Assembly (NCBI GenBank): GCA_902490365.1
Contig: CABUDQ010000064.1
Span: 1-9,476 of the forward strand
Length of the DNA: 9,476 nucleotides
From: an uncultured Collinsella sp.
Lineage (GTDB): Bacteria > Actinomycetota > Coriobacteriia > Coriobacteriales > Coriobacteriaceae
Direction of reading: 5' to 3'
Shown here: in pieces, positions 1-6,068 of the stretch
How the letters are laid out: each line of letters starts with the position of its first letter
How positions within the stretch are numbered: position 1 is the first letter of the stretch
Made by a program: the position numbers and the translations under genes
Notes under the pieces: model-generated
The model's database searches: none
The model's input: the letters and a program-made list of their open reading frames with translations, nothing else
Told to the model about the DNA's origin: nothing

Positions 1-900
1 CACGAGCTCGAGCTTGCGCAGGCCAAGCGCGCGAGCGATGACCTGATTCGTTATAAGGATGAAGAGATCGAGCGCCTTAAGGACATGAAGGTTCGTCTGT
101 CTACCAAGATGGTGGGCGAATCGCTCGAACAGCACTGCGAGACCGAGTTCAATCGCCTGCGCATGACGGCGTTTCCCAACGCGTACTTCGAGAAAGATAA
201 CGATGCGTCCGAGGGCACCAAGGGCGACTTCATTTTCCGTGAGTGCGATGCGAGCGGCAACGAGATCATCTCGATTATGTTCGAGATGAAAAACGAGAAC
301 GATGAGACCGCGACCAAGCATAAAAACGAGGACTTCTTTAAGAAACTCGATCACGATCGTCGCCAGAAAGGCTGCGAATATGCGGTGCTCTGCACCCTGC
401 TGGAGCCTGAGAGCGAGCTCTATAACGCGGGTATCGTCGACGTGAGTTACCGCTATGAGAAGATGTACGTGATTCGCCCGCAGTTCTTCATTCCCATGAT
501 TACGCTCCTTCGCAACGCCGCTATGGGTTCGCTTCGCTATAAGCAGGAACTGGCGGAGTACAAACAGCAGAATATCGATGTCACGAACTTCGAAGCCAAG
601 ATGGAAAAGTTCAAAGACGGCTTCTCGCGCAACTATAACCTGGCGAGTAAGCAATTCGAGTCGGCGATCAAGGAAATCGATGCCGCCATCAAGCAGCTCG
701 AGAAGACCAAGGACGATTTGCGCCGCAGCACCGAGAATCTGCGCCTGGCCCACAACAAGGCTGATGAGCTCACCATTCGCAAGCTCACTTGGGGCAACAA
801 GACCATGAAGGCAGCGTTTGATGAGGCACGCGAGACCGCGTCGGAGACAGGCGATGAGCCCGCCGAGGCGGATTCGTATGAGGTCGAGGATGCCGAGTAG
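1..900 (+). CDS. DUF2130 (COG4487-like) coiled-coil protein, 5' truncated
   Basis: The reading frame is open from base 1 and ends at TAG 898-900, so 299 residues of a longer protein are visible. The ATG at 85 is only an internal methionine: the frame upstream of it is coding-like and heptad-rich, continuing a coiled coil. Order of parts: a charged helix (residues 1-35), a globular alpha/beta core (about 36-170), a long Lys/Glu/Ala-rich coiled coil (about 175-265) and an acidic tail. The core has Gly-Asp at 75-76 followed by a hydrophobic strand and Glu-Met-Lys at 95-97, with a Gly-Glu upstream at 39-40. This resembles the D...ExK pattern of PD-(D/E)XK nucleases. Family membership rests on my recognition of the core (including the stretch around FEMKNENDET). 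The family has no firmly established function; a nuclease role is inference. It is convergent with the helicase gene, and a hairpin lies between them. Confidence 0.8.
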   Translation, partial: HELELAQAKRASDDLIRYKDEEIERLKDMKVRLSTKMVGESLEQHCETEFNRLRMTAFPNAYFEKDNDASEGTKGDFIFRECDASGNEIISIMFEMKNENDETATKHKNEDFFKKLDHDRRQKGCEYAVLCTLLEPESELYNAGIVDVSYRYEKMYVIRPQFFIPMITLLRNAAMGSLRYKQELAEYKQQNIDVTNFEAKMEKFKDGFSRNYNLASKQFESAIKEIDAAIKQLEKTKDDLRRSTENLRLAHNKADELTIRKLTWGNKTMKAAFDEARETASETGDEPAEADSYEVEDAE

Positions 901-920
901 AGGATAGCGTATCGCGCAAA

Positions 921-958
921 AAGCGGGGCCGCTGGCAATGTTGCCAGCGGCCCCGCTT
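921..958. terminator. Bidirectional intrinsic terminator between convergent genes
   Basis: Bases 921-938 (AAGCGGGGCCGCTGGCAA) are the perfect reverse complement of 941-958, leaving only TG between, so the helix has up to 18 pairs. Read on the minus strand the hairpin is followed by five T (918-922 are all A on plus), a good terminator for the helicase transcript. Read on plus it is followed by the weaker TTCGTTTCG. It lies 20 bases after the DUF2130 stop and 22 bases beyond the helicase stop, so it can serve both genes. Confidence 0.85.
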
Positions 959-980
959 CGTTTCGTCCCAATATGCTTGG

Positions 981-3662
981 CTAATCCTCGAGCAAATCCT
1001 CGATAAAACCGACGCGGTAGTTCTTGAAGATGACCTCGCCACCGTCTTGCGTGGCGTCCAGATCGACATCGCCCATGATGCCAAAGTCGTGGTCGCCATC
1101 CTCGTCGGCAAAGATCTGGTGCACGTGCCAGACGTGCGCGGTCTTCTCGTCGGACTCGTCGATGGAAAACATCGCGGCGCTGCGGGCATCTCCGTCGGTG
1201 AGGATTTCCTCGTGCTGCTCGTGGTAAGCGTCGAGTGCTTTTTGCCAGCGGATCTCGCTCATGCCCCAGTCGTCGTCGAGCTCGCCCAGGTCGCGAACGT
1301 GCTCGCGGGCGGCAAGGGTCACGCGGCGGAAGAGCGCGTTGCGCACCAACAGCGTGCAGCCGCGGCGGTCCGCCACGACCTCGTCGATGCCCTGCGGCGG
1401 CGCAGCATCGAGGGCTGCCGGGTTGCCGGCGTTCTCCCACTCGTCCACCAGGCTCGAGTCCACCGAGCGCACCACAAAGCCGAGCCACGAGATAATGTCG
1501 CGCAGACGCTCGTCGCGCTTCTCGATGGGCACGGTGCGGTCGAGCGAACGGTAGGCCTCGGCTAGGTAGCGCAGCAGAATGCCCTCGGAGCGGGCGATGC
1601 CGAGCTTTTGGATATAGCCCTTAAAGTCGCTCGCGCTCTCCAGCATGTCGCGCAGGACGCTCTTGGGCGAGAGCTGGTAGTCGTTGGCCCAAGGTACTTC
1701 CTGGCAGTACTTGTCGAAGGCGGCATCGAGCAAGTCCTCGAGCGGCTTTTCGTAGGTGACATCCTGGATGCGCTCCAGGCGTTCCTCATATTCGACGCCG
1801 TCAGCCTTCATTTCGGCCATCGCGCGGTCGCGCGCGGCGCGCTCCTGTGCGCGCAATACCTGCTTGGGATCCTCGAGCGTAGCCTCGACCATCGAGATGA
1901 GATCCATGGTATAGGTCTCACTCTCGGGGTCGAGTAGCTCCAGCGCGGCAAGCAAAAACGGCGAGAGCGGCTGGTCGAGCGCAAAGTCCTCGGGCAGGTC
2001 GACCGTCAGTGCATAGTCGATGTCTGGTGCGGCGTCAGTCGGGGCGTCGGGCGTGAGTGGCACCTCGGTGCGAACGACGACGCCGGAATCGATGAGCGTG
2101 GCGAAGATCTCGTCGGCACGAACCTCGAGCTTAGCCTTTTCCTCGGGGGTCTGCAGGCTCGTCTCGATGAGGTCGTGTACGCGGGCTCGGGCATCGCCAC
2201 CCTGCTCGACCACGCTAATCACCATGGAGTGCGTGATGCGCAGGCGCGGCTTGAGTGTCTCGGGCTGCGTCTCGATCAGGCGCTCGAACGTCTGCTTGTT
2301 CCAGGTGACAAAGCCCTCGGGGGCCTTCTTCTTTTTAATCTTGCGGAGCTTTTTGGGGTCGTCGCCCGCCTTGGCCATAAGCTTGGCATTCTCGATCTCG
2401 TGCTCTGGTGCCTCGGCGATGACCATGCCCTCGGTATCGAAGCCCGAGCGGCCGGCACGACCGGCAATCTGATGGAACTCGCGGGCGCGCAGACGACGCA
2501 TCTTGTAGCCATCGAACTTGGTGAGCGCGGTGAGCACCACGGTGTGGATGGGCACGTTGATGCCGACGCCGAGTGTGTCGGTGCCGCAAATGACGGGCAG
2601 TAGGCCCTGCTGCGCCAGGCGCTCGACCAGTAGGCGATAGCGCGGCAGCATACCAGCGTGGTGCACGCCGACGCCGCAGCCGAGCAAACGCTTGAGGATC
2701 TTGCCGAATGCCGTCGAGAAGCTCGTGCCCTTGGCCGCCTCCTTAATGGCCTCGCGCTGCTCCTTGCTGGCAATGCTAAAGTTGGCGAGGGATTGCGCCG
2801 TTGCAAGTGCGGCGTCCTGGCTAAAGTGCACGATATAGAGCGGGGCCTCACCGCGGCGCATGGCGAGCTCGACCGTGCCCTCGAGGGAGGTCGTCACATA
2901 GTCGTAGCTCAGCGGAACAGGACGCGGGGCATCGATGACCAAGTCGCAAGCAGCGCCGGTGTGCTCCTCGAGTGAGGCGGCGATGGCAGTGACATCGCCG
3001 AGCGTGGCGCTCATGAGCATAAACTGCGTGTGGGGCAGGGTGAGCAGCGGTACCTGCCAGGCCCAGCCGCGGTCGGGGTCGGCAAAGTAGTGGAACTCGT
3101 CCATGGCTACGCAGCCCACATCGGCATCTTCGCCCTCGCGCAGTGCGTCGTTGGCAAGGATCTCTGCCGTGCAGCAGATGACGGGCGCCTTGGTGTTGAT
3201 ATGCGTGTCGCCGGTGATCATACCGACGTTATCGCGGCTGAGCACCTGCACAAGGTCGAAAAACTTCTCGCTGACCAGAGCCTTGATGGGGGCCGTGTAA
3301 TAGCAGCGTTTGCCCTGTGCCATGCCCATAAAGAGCATGCCCAGCGCGACAAGCGACTTGCCCGATCCGGTCGGCGTGCCCAGAATGACGTGATCGCCGG
3401 CGGCTAGATCCATGAGGGCCTCTTCCTGGTGGTCCCACAGCTCAATACCGCGATTGCTCGTCCATTCAAAGAAGCGCTCGAAGGCCTGGTCGGGCGTGAG
3501 CCACGGTTCGGGCTCGCTGCCGTCCTCGGGCTCCCACCAGGTGGGGGAGAGCGCACCGAGTGAGCCGAATTCGGCTTCGGTTCCCGTGCCGCCCGAGAAT
3601 GAGCTGGCGGCTCCGGCGCCGGAGACGGTGCTGGCGGCGATATCTGTCGTGGTCTGTGCCAT
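981..3662 (-). CDS. DEAD/DEAH-box superfamily 2 helicase with DUF3516-type C-terminus
   Basis: A predicted ATP-dependent RNA (or nucleic acid) helicase of 893 residues, related to the Ski2-like branch of SF2. Visible motifs: Walker A GTPTGSGKS at 95-103; motif Ia-like TAPIKALVSEK near 123-133; DEFH (motif II) at 188-191; SAT (motif III) at 218-220; TDTLGVGINVP at 361-371; and QIAGRAGRSG (motif VI) at 398-407. RecA domain 1 covers about 75-245 and domain 2 about 265-420. A lysine-rich stretch (438-446) follows, then a C-terminal half of about 440 residues of the DUF3516 kind common in actinobacteria. The first 60 residues are low-complexity Ser/Gly/Thr/Ala and then acidic. The start is the ATG at 3662-3660, preceded by GAGAAAG (3670-3676) at 7 bases. 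An open frame continues upstream to 3818, but it reads through an inverted-repeat element and looks non-coding. Cellular substrate is not known from sequence. It stands alone on its transcript, with trmB 309 bases upstream. Confidence 0.92.
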   Translation of the reverse strand: MAQTTTDIAASTVSGAGAASSFSGGTGTEAEFGSLGALSPTWWEPEDGSEPEPWLTPDQAFERFFEWTSNRGIELWDHQEEALMDLAAGDHVILGTPTGSGKSLVALGMLFMGMAQGKRCYYTAPIKALVSEKFFDLVQVLSRDNVGMITGDTHINTKAPVICCTAEILANDALREGEDADVGCVAMDEFHYFADPDRGWAWQVPLLTLPHTQFMLMSATLGDVTAIAASLEEHTGAACDLVIDAPRPVPLSYDYVTTSLEGTVELAMRRGEAPLYIVHFSQDAALATAQSLANFSIASKEQREAIKEAAKGTSFSTAFGKILKRLLGCGVGVHHAGMLPRYRLLVERLAQQGLLPVICGTDTLGVGINVPIHTVVLTALTKFDGYKMRRLRAREFHQIAGRAGRSGFDTEGMVIAEAPEHEIENAKLMAKAGDDPKKLRKIKKKKAPEGFVTWNKQTFERLIETQPETLKPRLRITHSMVISVVEQGGDARARVHDLIETSLQTPEEKAKLEVRADEIFATLIDSGVVVRTEVPLTPDAPTDAAPDIDYALTVDLPEDFALDQPLSPFLLAALELLDPESETYTMDLISMVEATLEDPKQVLRAQERAARDRAMAEMKADGVEYEERLERIQDVTYEKPLEDLLDAAFDKYCQEVPWANDYQLSPKSVLRDMLESASDFKGYIQKLGIARSEGILLRYLAEAYRSLDRTVPIEKRDERLRDIISWLGFVVRSVDSSLVDEWENAGNPAALDAAPPQGIDEVVADRRGCTLLVRNALFRRVTLAAREHVRDLGELDDDWGMSEIRWQKALDAYHEQHEEILTDGDARSAAMFSIDESDEKTAHVWHVHQIFADEDGDHDFGIMGDVDLDATQDGGEVIFKNYRVGFIEDLLED

Positions 3663-3693
3663 GTGTTTGCTTTCTCTCGCGATTGTCCGCCAA

Positions 3694-3701
3694 CTATTAT
3701 G
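3694..3701 (-). promoter_or_regulatory. Possible -10 region for the helicase gene
   Basis: On the minus strand this AT-rich octamer reads CATAATAG, standing out in a very GC-rich stretch about 32 bases before the helicase ATG. It contains a CATAAT close to TATAAT. No convincing -35 hexamer is seen at 16-18 bases, so this is tentative. Confidence 0.25.
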
Positions 3702-3783
3702 GCGTAGCGGCGGCGCGGGGTGCCAGCGCGAAAGAAAATGCAGGAAATGGGCGTTCTGCTCAGCCGTTTGGTGCGGCCGCGAG

Positions 3784-3906
3784 CTAAGTGAGTAGACTTT
3801 TTGCGATTTCGCCAGCACATGGCTTTTGCGTAAGGGATTTACCTGCGGTTTTACTTGTTCCTATGCGGGTTGTGCTTGGCTATTGCTAAAAAGTCTACTC
3901 ACTTAG
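3784..3906. repeat. 123-bp element with perfect 19-bp terminal inverted repeats (MITE-like)
   Basis: The left end CTAAGTGAGTAGACTTTTT (3784-3802) is the exact reverse complement of the right end AAAAAGTCTACTCACTTAG (3888-3906). The 85 bases between are partly self-complementary: GC then GCCAGCAC on the left (3803-3818 region) can pair, with small bulges, with GTGCTTGGC and GC on the right (3872-3886 region). The whole unit could therefore fold as one long imperfect hairpin. It holds no convincing ORF. TA dinucleotides lie one base inside each end, as expected if a Tc1/mariner-IS630-type element duplicated a TA target. It sits between the 3' end of trmB and the helicase promoter region. The rest of the 3663-3971 gap shows only the helicase leader and a short repeat downstream of trmB. 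Mobility is inference; the repeat itself is directly visible. Confidence 0.7.
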
Positions 3907-3919
3907 GCTTGAGGGTCGT

Positions 3920-3942
3920 TCGTCGGTGCCTATTTGCGCTTG
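3920..3942 (-). repeat. Copy 1 of a 23-base direct repeat downstream of trmB
   Basis: Read on minus this is CAAGCGCAAATAGGCACCGACGA. It matches 20 of 23 positions of bases 4919-4941, which contain the stop codon of the methyltransferase gene. The 13 bases from the TAG onward are identical. Here the TAG (3930-3932) is in frame with trmB, 13 codons after the trmB stop. Confidence 0.5.
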
Positions 3943-3971
3943 CTCGCTGGCGACGTGACTGTCAAAAGCCC

Positions 3972-4811
3972 CTATGACTCCTGCGGAAGGCGCTTTTTGC
4001 CTTTGCGGGCGCGGTTTCTAAAGTTCTCGACGGCCTCTTCCATGCCCAGAGGTACATAGGTGAGCTCATCGAGGTTTTCGGGCAGGTAGCAGGCAAGGCT
4101 TTGCTCCTGCGCGCGGCCCGCCGCGAGCTGTTCATTGCTGGGCTGCGCGCCGGGTGTGGCGCAAATGCCATAAACGACGGCACCCATCTCGCGCGTGCGG
4201 CATTCGTATTCGGTCTCGGGATGCTCGGGATGGTCGCGGCGGACGTCGTCGCTTACCCAAAGCGTGTCGTAGCCGGCCGTGGCAAACTGCCCCAGGGCGT
4301 AGTCGCGCAATGGCTTACTGTCGGTTCGCAGTGTGACGGTGGCGCCGGCTGAAAAGAGCGGGCGGTAGAGCATCAGATGGTCGACATGGACGAGTCGTTT
4401 TTTGGCGTACTTGGCCTTGGGCTGCGGCGTGGGAAAGTTGATGGTTATGGCGTCGAGCTCGCCTGCGGCAAACAGCCGCGGCAGCGATGCGGCGCCTCGG
4501 GGCAGCACAAGCGCATTAGGCAGCTCCTGCTCGCAAATCTTCTGGGCGGCATAGGCAATGCAGATGGGCTCCTGGTCCATGCCGATAAAGAGAGTGTCGG
4601 GTTCGCAGTGGGCTCGCTCAACCAGATAGGTGCCTTTGCCGCAGCCCAGATCCAGGTGAAGGCGGGCGAAGGGCTTGCCACCAGCCGGCGTACATGCTTC
4701 ACGCCAATGTCCGGTATAGCTCTCGGGGTTCGTCTCAATCGCATCGGCGTAGCGCTCCAGGCGCTCCTCGAGCACAAAGTTCTTAGGCGTGCGAACGTGG
4801 ACGGCTCCCAT
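3972..4811 (-). CDS. trmB: tRNA (guanine(46)-N7)-methyltransferase family protein TrmB
   Basis: Members use S-adenosylmethionine to form 7-methylguanosine at position 46 in the variable loop of tRNAs. Of the 279 residues, 1-50 form the N-terminal lead; LDLGCGKG (53-60) is the SAM-binding motif I; FIGMDQE (75-81) is motif II-like; INFPTPQPK (124-132) with the following AKYAKKRLVH corresponds to the family's FPDPWPK...KRRL signature; LRTDSKPLRDYAL (161-173) and TEYECRTREMG (200-210) match the late motifs. Two things are odd. The usual Asp-Pro-Trp of the signature is Thr-Pro-Gln here, so the family's expected catalytic aspartate is missing at that site. A C-terminal extension of about 55 residues ends in a basic cluster (268-274). 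Most TrmB proteins are about 210-240 residues. The ATG at 4811 has AAGGAG (4816-4821) 4 bases upstream. It lies 117 bases downstream of a Trm9-like methyltransferase gene on the same strand and is likely co-transcribed with it. Confidence 0.87.
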   Translation of the reverse strand: MGAVHVRTPKNFVLEERLERYADAIETNPESYTGHWREACTPAGGKPFARLHLDLGCGKGTYLVERAHCEPDTLFIGMDQEPICIAYAAQKICEQELPNALVLPRGAASLPRLFAAGELDAITINFPTPQPKAKYAKKRLVHVDHLMLYRPLFSAGATVTLRTDSKPLRDYALGQFATAGYDTLWVSDDVRRDHPEHPETEYECRTREMGAVVYGICATPGAQPSNEQLAAGRAQEQSLACYLPENLDELTYVPLGMEEAVENFRNRARKGKKRLPQES

Positions 4812-4833
4812 GAGGCTCCTTGGTCATACGTAT

Positions 4834-4855
4834 GGAACGCGTGGCTGCGCGTTCC
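4834..4855 (-). other. Leader hairpin upstream of trmB
   Basis: GGAACGCG (4834-4841) and CGCGTTCC (4848-4855) form a perfect 8-bp stem with a 6-base loop. It ends 12 bases before the trmB Shine-Dalgarno on the minus strand. No T-run follows, so it is not a standard terminator. It could stabilise the downstream message or mark a processing site. The function is unknown. Confidence 0.35.
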
Positions 4856-4918
4856 GTCAATGGGTTGAAAAGGGTGGGCATAGTTTGCCCGAAAGATACG
4901 GTGCGGCTCGGCGGCGAG

Positions 4919-4941
4919 TCGTCGGTGCCTACAGGCGCTTG
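4919..4941 (-). repeat. Copy 2 of a 23-base direct repeat, spanning the methyltransferase stop codon
   Basis: On minus this reads CAAGCGCCTGTAGGCACCGACGA. It covers the last two sense codons, the stop (4931-4929) and 10 downstream bases of the methyltransferase gene. It shares 20 of 23 bases with 3920-3942, so the two copies flank trmB in the same orientation. Confidence 0.5.
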
Positions 4942-5801
4942 AGAATCACATAGCGGTTGAGCTCGCCGCTACGACCGTCGGCATGGAAGCGCTCAAGCTC
5001 GCGCACGGGGACCTCGCCGCTCTTGTAGAACGTACGGACGCCGCGCACCAGGTCGGTGATCTGCTGGTCGTCAAAATGATGGCAATAGCGGTAGGCGTGG
5101 CGGTCGTTTTGCCAGCCAATGAGGTGGTCGCCGGCTTCAAACTGCGCGGAATCGTAACCCTCAAACGGCGGGGTGAGCTCGGCGCGGGCCTCGGCGCGAA
5201 CGGCTTTGCGCGCCATGCGCTCGTCGTTCATAAACTCCCAAAAGCTGATGGCGATGATGCCGCCCGGGCGCGTCTGGCGCACCAGGGCGTCGAGCACGCG
5301 TACGCGGTACTCGCACGACGGCACGTGGTGCATAAAACCAAAGCAGACCGAGATGTCGGCGAGCGGGGCGTCGAAAAGCACGTCGGGTGTCTCGGCGGGG
5401 TTGAGCTTCATGAGGGCATCGAGCACGTCGAGTTCCTGGAAGTGCAGGTTGGGAATGCGCAGGGCGTGACCGTGCGCATCGATAGCCAAATCCTGACACG
5501 AGTCGACACCATAGAACTCAAACGGGCAGCTGGCATCTGCCGAGGGGTTTGTGCCGTCGATGCCCTTGGCGGCAAGTGCGCCGCCGGCGGCAAAGTTCTC
5601 AAAGCGCATATTGCCGCAGGCAAGATCGAAGACGCGGACAGGATGCTCGATTGTGGCCACATCGAGCTGCTCGAGCGCGATGTCCATAGTGCGCACCCAG
5701 CCGGGCCACGGGGCCTGGCGCGTATCGGAAAAGGAGGCGGAGTGCTCGCGATAGAACGTGTTGTTGAGCTGGATGAGCGATGAGGCGAAATCGCGGTTCA
5801 C
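4929..5801 (-). CDS. Class I SAM-dependent methyltransferase, Trm9/ALKBH8-like
   Basis: A 290-residue cytosolic methyltransferase. FSDTRQAPWPGW (24-35) resembles the FSxTRxxPWP signature near the start of eukaryotic Trm9/ALKBH8 wobble-uridine methyltransferases. VFDLACGN (57-64) is SAM-binding motif I; FYGVDSCQDL (96-105) is motif II; DISVCFGFMHHV (149-160), then a conserved Arg-Val pair and PGGIIAISFW (179-188), follow the Trm9 layout with its HH and GG. YRYCHHFDDQQI (238-249) and NRYVIL (282-287) align with the C-terminal YRYYH and WWVI elements of Trm9. The GTG at 5801 is chosen as start because GGAGGGAG (5811-5818) sits 9 bases upstream and a promoter lies just beyond. An open frame to an ATG at 5936 would have to run through that promoter, and its extra residues look non-coding. 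Substrate is inference: tRNA U34 is suggested by the resemblance and by the nearby elp3, but bacterial members of this type are largely uncharacterised. Confidence 0.8.
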   Translation of the reverse strand: MNRDFASSLIQLNNTFYREHSASFSDTRQAPWPGWVRTMDIALEQLDVATIEHPVRVFDLACGNMRFENFAAGGALAAKGIDGTNPSADASCPFEFYGVDSCQDLAIDAHGHALRIPNLHFQELDVLDALMKLNPAETPDVLFDAPLADISVCFGFMHHVPSCEYRVRVLDALVRQTRPGGIIAISFWEFMNDERMARKAVRAEARAELTPPFEGYDSAQFEAGDHLIGWQNDRHAYRYCHHFDDQQITDLVRGVRTFYKSGEVPVRELERFHADGRSGELNRYVILKRL

Positions 5802-5810
5802 GGCGCGGAA

Positions 5811-5818
5811 CTCCCTCC
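5811..5818 (-). promoter_or_regulatory. Shine-Dalgarno deciding the GTG start of the methyltransferase
   Basis: The minus strand reads GGAGGGAG, then nine bases, then GTG at 5801-5799. No comparable ribosome-binding site was noted before the in-frame ATG at 5936. This places the start at 5801. Confidence 0.65.
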
Positions 5819-5831
5819 GTTGGCGGTGTGG

Positions 5832-5860
5832 AATAAACAGTACGACCATACTACCGTTAA
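5832..5860 (-). promoter_or_regulatory. Putative sigma70-type promoter of the methyltransferase-trmB unit
   Basis: On minus, TTAACG (5860-5855) and TTTATT (5837-5832) are separated by 17 bases, each matching four of six consensus positions. Transcription would start near 5825, just before the Shine-Dalgarno at 5818-5811, giving a short leader that agrees with the GTG start. Confidence 0.4.
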
Positions 5861-5879
5861 CGCCGCAACGGGGACAACA

Positions 5880-5922
5880 GAGCTGCGGGTCATTGCTTTG
5901 TTTGGACACATTTCCGCAGCTC
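5880..5922. promoter_or_regulatory. Spaced 9-bp inverted repeat in the divergent intergenic region
   Basis: GAGCTGCGG (5880-5888) is the exact reverse complement of CCGCAGCTC (5914-5922), with 25 bases between. It lies between the methyltransferase promoter and the region upstream of the XRE regulator. It could be a regulator site or an RNA hairpin. No further evidence. Confidence 0.3.
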
Positions 5923-5933
5923 ATATGCACCCG

Positions 5934-5965
5934 CAACCGCCGGTTGTCAAAAATCTCACTAGAAT
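5934..5965 (+). promoter_or_regulatory. Candidate operator-promoter for the XRE regulator operon
   Basis: CAACCG-C-CGGTTG (5934-5946) is a perfect 13-base dyad. TAGAAT (5960-5965), five of six matches to TATAAT, follows 13 bases later. The dyad would cover the -35 position, and no consensus -35 hexamer is seen there, which fits an operator overlapping a regulated promoter. A second palindrome AAGGCGCCTT (6010-6019) lies within an outer GTTTTT/AAAAAC pair (5995-6000, 6026-6031) in the presumed leader. Self-regulation by the XRE protein is inference. Confidence 0.35.
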
Positions 5966-6068
5966 AGGTGGCATGCTTTTGGCGGTGGCGGATAGTTTTT
6001 TAACTGTGCAAGGCGCCTTAAGAACAAAAACGGTCCGGCGGCACGGCTGGCATCACATAGGAGGAACC

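Noticed and set aside
3663..3818. N-terminal extension of the helicase to an ATG at 3818
   Set aside because: The extra 52 codons read through the 19-bp inverted-repeat arm and a GC-rich spacer, have no ribosome-binding site and do not resemble helicase sequence. The ATG at 3662 has GAGAAAG at a good distance.
3784..3906. Inverted repeat as an intrinsic terminator or a two-repeat CRISPR
   Set aside because: The arms are 85 bases apart and no T-run follows the outer stem, so it is not a standard terminator. There are only two copies and they are inverted, which excludes a CRISPR array.
4834..4890. Terminator between the methyltransferase and trmB
   Set aside because: The 8-bp hairpin at 4834-4855 and the weak 5-bp one at 4876-4890 lack a following T-run on the minus strand, so co-transcription is more likely.
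4983..5783. 266-codon plus-strand open frame opposite the methyltransferase
   Set aside because: It is antisense to a gene with recognisable methyltransferase motifs; the translation shows no domain.
5802..5936. Methyltransferase start at the ATG 5936
   Set aside because: It would cover the likely promoter and Shine-Dalgarno; the added residues look like translated intergenic DNA. GTG 5801 is preferred.
5820..6068. XRE regulator starting at ATG 5820
   Set aside because: The HTH domain begins right after ATG 6069, which has a strong AGGAGG. The upstream part overlaps the divergent promoter and dyads.
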